From Mayamaea pseudoterrestris (lineage: Eukaryota; Bacillariophyta; Bacillariophyceae; Sellaphorales; Sellaphoraceae), in contig BROI01000002.1 of NCBI GenBank assembly GCA_027923505.1, positions 1,116,001 to 1,180,000 of the forward strand: 64,000 bases of DNA, written 5' to 3'. The position numbers and the translations under genes are program-made. The notes under the pieces were generated by a model. The model ran no database searches and had not been told where the DNA came from. It worked only from the letters and a program-made list of their open reading frames with translations. The first letter of the stretch is position 1; every line of letters begins with the position of its first letter. Positions 62,535-64,000 of this stretch are shown here, in pieces.

Positions 62535-64000
62535 TCAATCCATGTTGACATTGACAGTGCGCTCGACGTCGCCGATAACGCGTTCCGCTGGATTCTGCTG
62601 TTGGTTTTCCGGTTCGCTGACCCAGTGCTTACGGATCATAAACTGGCGTTCGATTTCTCGAATCGCTAGGCTGTTTTCTTCCTTGGCTCCGTCTGATATT
62701 AGACCGAGTGGAGCACCGCAATCGTTGATAAACTGCATGAGCGTCGACGGAACTTGTCCCTTGTTCGCCATCGGGTAGACGCGAATCAATCGGCTCTGCA
62801 TGCAAACGTATAGTTGCGCTGCTTGGCATCCGGCATGTCCAGGAATACCATCGTTGAGTGCGGGTGTGTCGGAGAATAGTGTGTCCATTGCAACTTCTTC
62901 AGGTAGTCGACGAACATTCGCACCCGGGAAACGAGTACGCAAATGGCGTCGCTGAGGAAAACGTTGCTCGGCGCGATAGAATTGGGTAGTGTTCTTGAGA
63001 GTCTCTTTGATACGATCGGTGGGTAGAAATCCGAAGTTGGGACGAAGCATTTGGTAATCTGGTCGCGTAGGAACCACAGTGCGTGCCGGTCGGCCGGCTA
63101 GTCCAGAATATGGATTGCCTCCAGCTTCTACAATTGCGGCATTGACCTGCAGCTCGTACGGATCGTACATTTCCCCGGCAGTGTCTTCGTATTCGAACGT
63201 TGCGTCGTTGGGGTTCTGAGCATGGCTTGATCCGGATGTCGATATGGTTCCGCGTGAGAGTAGTGAGGGTAGTGAAATGTCATCCTGTTGTGGGTTCGTG
63301 TTGTAAGAAGCGTCGTCGGGTACAATGTCGGCAATGCGCTCGGATGGACCCTCGGTTTCGACTTGCATAGGGTCCGACTCGTCGCTGAAGTGCTCCCATT
63401 CGTGGGTTTCGAGTCCGTTCCATGAGACGACGTTGAGTGTTTCGACTGAAAGGTCTTCGGGATATTCGTCTTGCGCGTTTCCGTTGACTTGGGTGTTGTT
63501 GACTAGTAGTGTTGGCGCTTCGTGATCGTCCGTCGCGGTTTCAATTTCCGCTTGGATCGAATCGTCATTAAGGTCTCCATCGTACTTTGACGGATCCCAA
63601 GGCGTGTCTGCTGTCATGACGACGTGCGGCAACGTGTCGAACTCGGCGTCGGTGAAATGATGCATCTTCAAATGGACCAAACCGTTCTGGACCGTGAATG
63701 GGATCAATGCTCCTTCGGGTGTAATCATGAGCTGCCGTCCGCCAAGTGCGCTTGCCTTGTCGAATACCTTGTTTCCGAAGTCCTCGAGCTGAACGACCGA
63801 ATGAATGGTTGCGTCGGTTCCTCCGTCGGCGTACTGGTAGAAAATGCCAATGACGTACCCTTCCGTCGTCCAGATCTTGGCGGCGAATGTTCCGATGGGT
63901 AGTCCTTGCATCATGTGATTGTCAATTCCGGTAACGTCGGCAAACTGAGTCGTCGATCGATCCAAGCAAATCATGTCCTTACCAGCGATCGAACCGTTGG
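62535..64000 (-). pseudogene. Copia protease-integrase, partial at window edge
   Basis: The frame is open from the window end to the shared TGA at 62535. Its residues are the same as those of the middle element, including all three integrase acidic residues. Gag and the start of protease lie beyond the window. Confidence 0.8.

Larger units (their letters stand above)
61938..64000 (-). mobile_element. Internally deleted Copia unit, runs out of the window
   Basis: From 62069 to the window end the sequence repeats 57632-59563 of the middle element without a visible difference. At 62068/62069 a 2415-bp deletion joins integrase-linker sequence to the last 22 codons of pol, removing reverse transcriptase and almost all of RNase H. 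The unit therefore depends on other copies for movement. Confidence 0.85.

Overview
This is a nuclear genome segment from a photosynthetic stramenopile, almost certainly a diatom. The evidence is short GT-AG introns (70-140 bp) that rejoin open frames exactly, secretory signal peptides ending in the Phe-containing plastid-import motif (A/F-x-x-P) of secondary red plastids, a Tat-type thylakoid-lumen signal, and Ty1/Copia retrotransposons with a diatom-like protease motif (DNQST). I cannot name the species.

Layout. 1-15.5 kb is ordinary gene-dense sequence: a WAPL-like cohesin regulator, a coiled-coil protein, a Cgr1/CCDC86-like nucleolar protein, a second coiled-coil protein divergent from a 1643-aa TPR (kinesin-light-chain-like) protein, and a spliced plastid membrane protein. 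15.5-18.2 kb is gene-poor, with a ~42-bp minisatellite. 18.2-26.36 kb is one satellite array with a 181-bp unit, about 45 copies, homogeneous on the left and centre and progressively indel-ridden to the right. It ends directly against a thylakoid-lumen glutathione-peroxidase-like gene that has lost the catalytic Cys and its proper start.

27.6-30.3 kb holds a PCIF1-like cap m6A(m) methyltransferase and a damaged 2OG-Fe(II) dioxygenase. 30.34-35.38 kb is a Copia element with no recognisable LTRs, bounded by 24-bp direct repeats, followed by the 3' part of an NAD(P)-binding (SDR) gene. 36.4-52.1 kb is again ordinary: a BTB protein, CNOT9/RCD1 of the CCR4-NOT complex, a four-helix COPI-associated-like membrane protein, a hybrid sensor histidine kinase, a membrane-anchored SAM methyltransferase, and two tandem paralogues of a plastid-targeted two-repeat protein whose introns lie in entirely different places.

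53.1-64 kb is a transposon block. It has a Ty3/gypsy integrase relic and then a minus-strand concatemer of Copia units that share LTRs: a truncated unit, one near-full 6.85-kb unit with a TGA in integrase and a deletion over the reverse-transcriptase active site, and a third, internally deleted unit running out of the window.

The host genes are not an operon or pathway. Common threads are plastid targeting (three loci, four genes), RNA metabolism (CNOT9, PCIF1-like, Cgr1-like) and signalling. Several single-base homopolymer indels, and the noisy right half of the satellite, leave open that some apparent decay is assembly error; raw reads would settle this.
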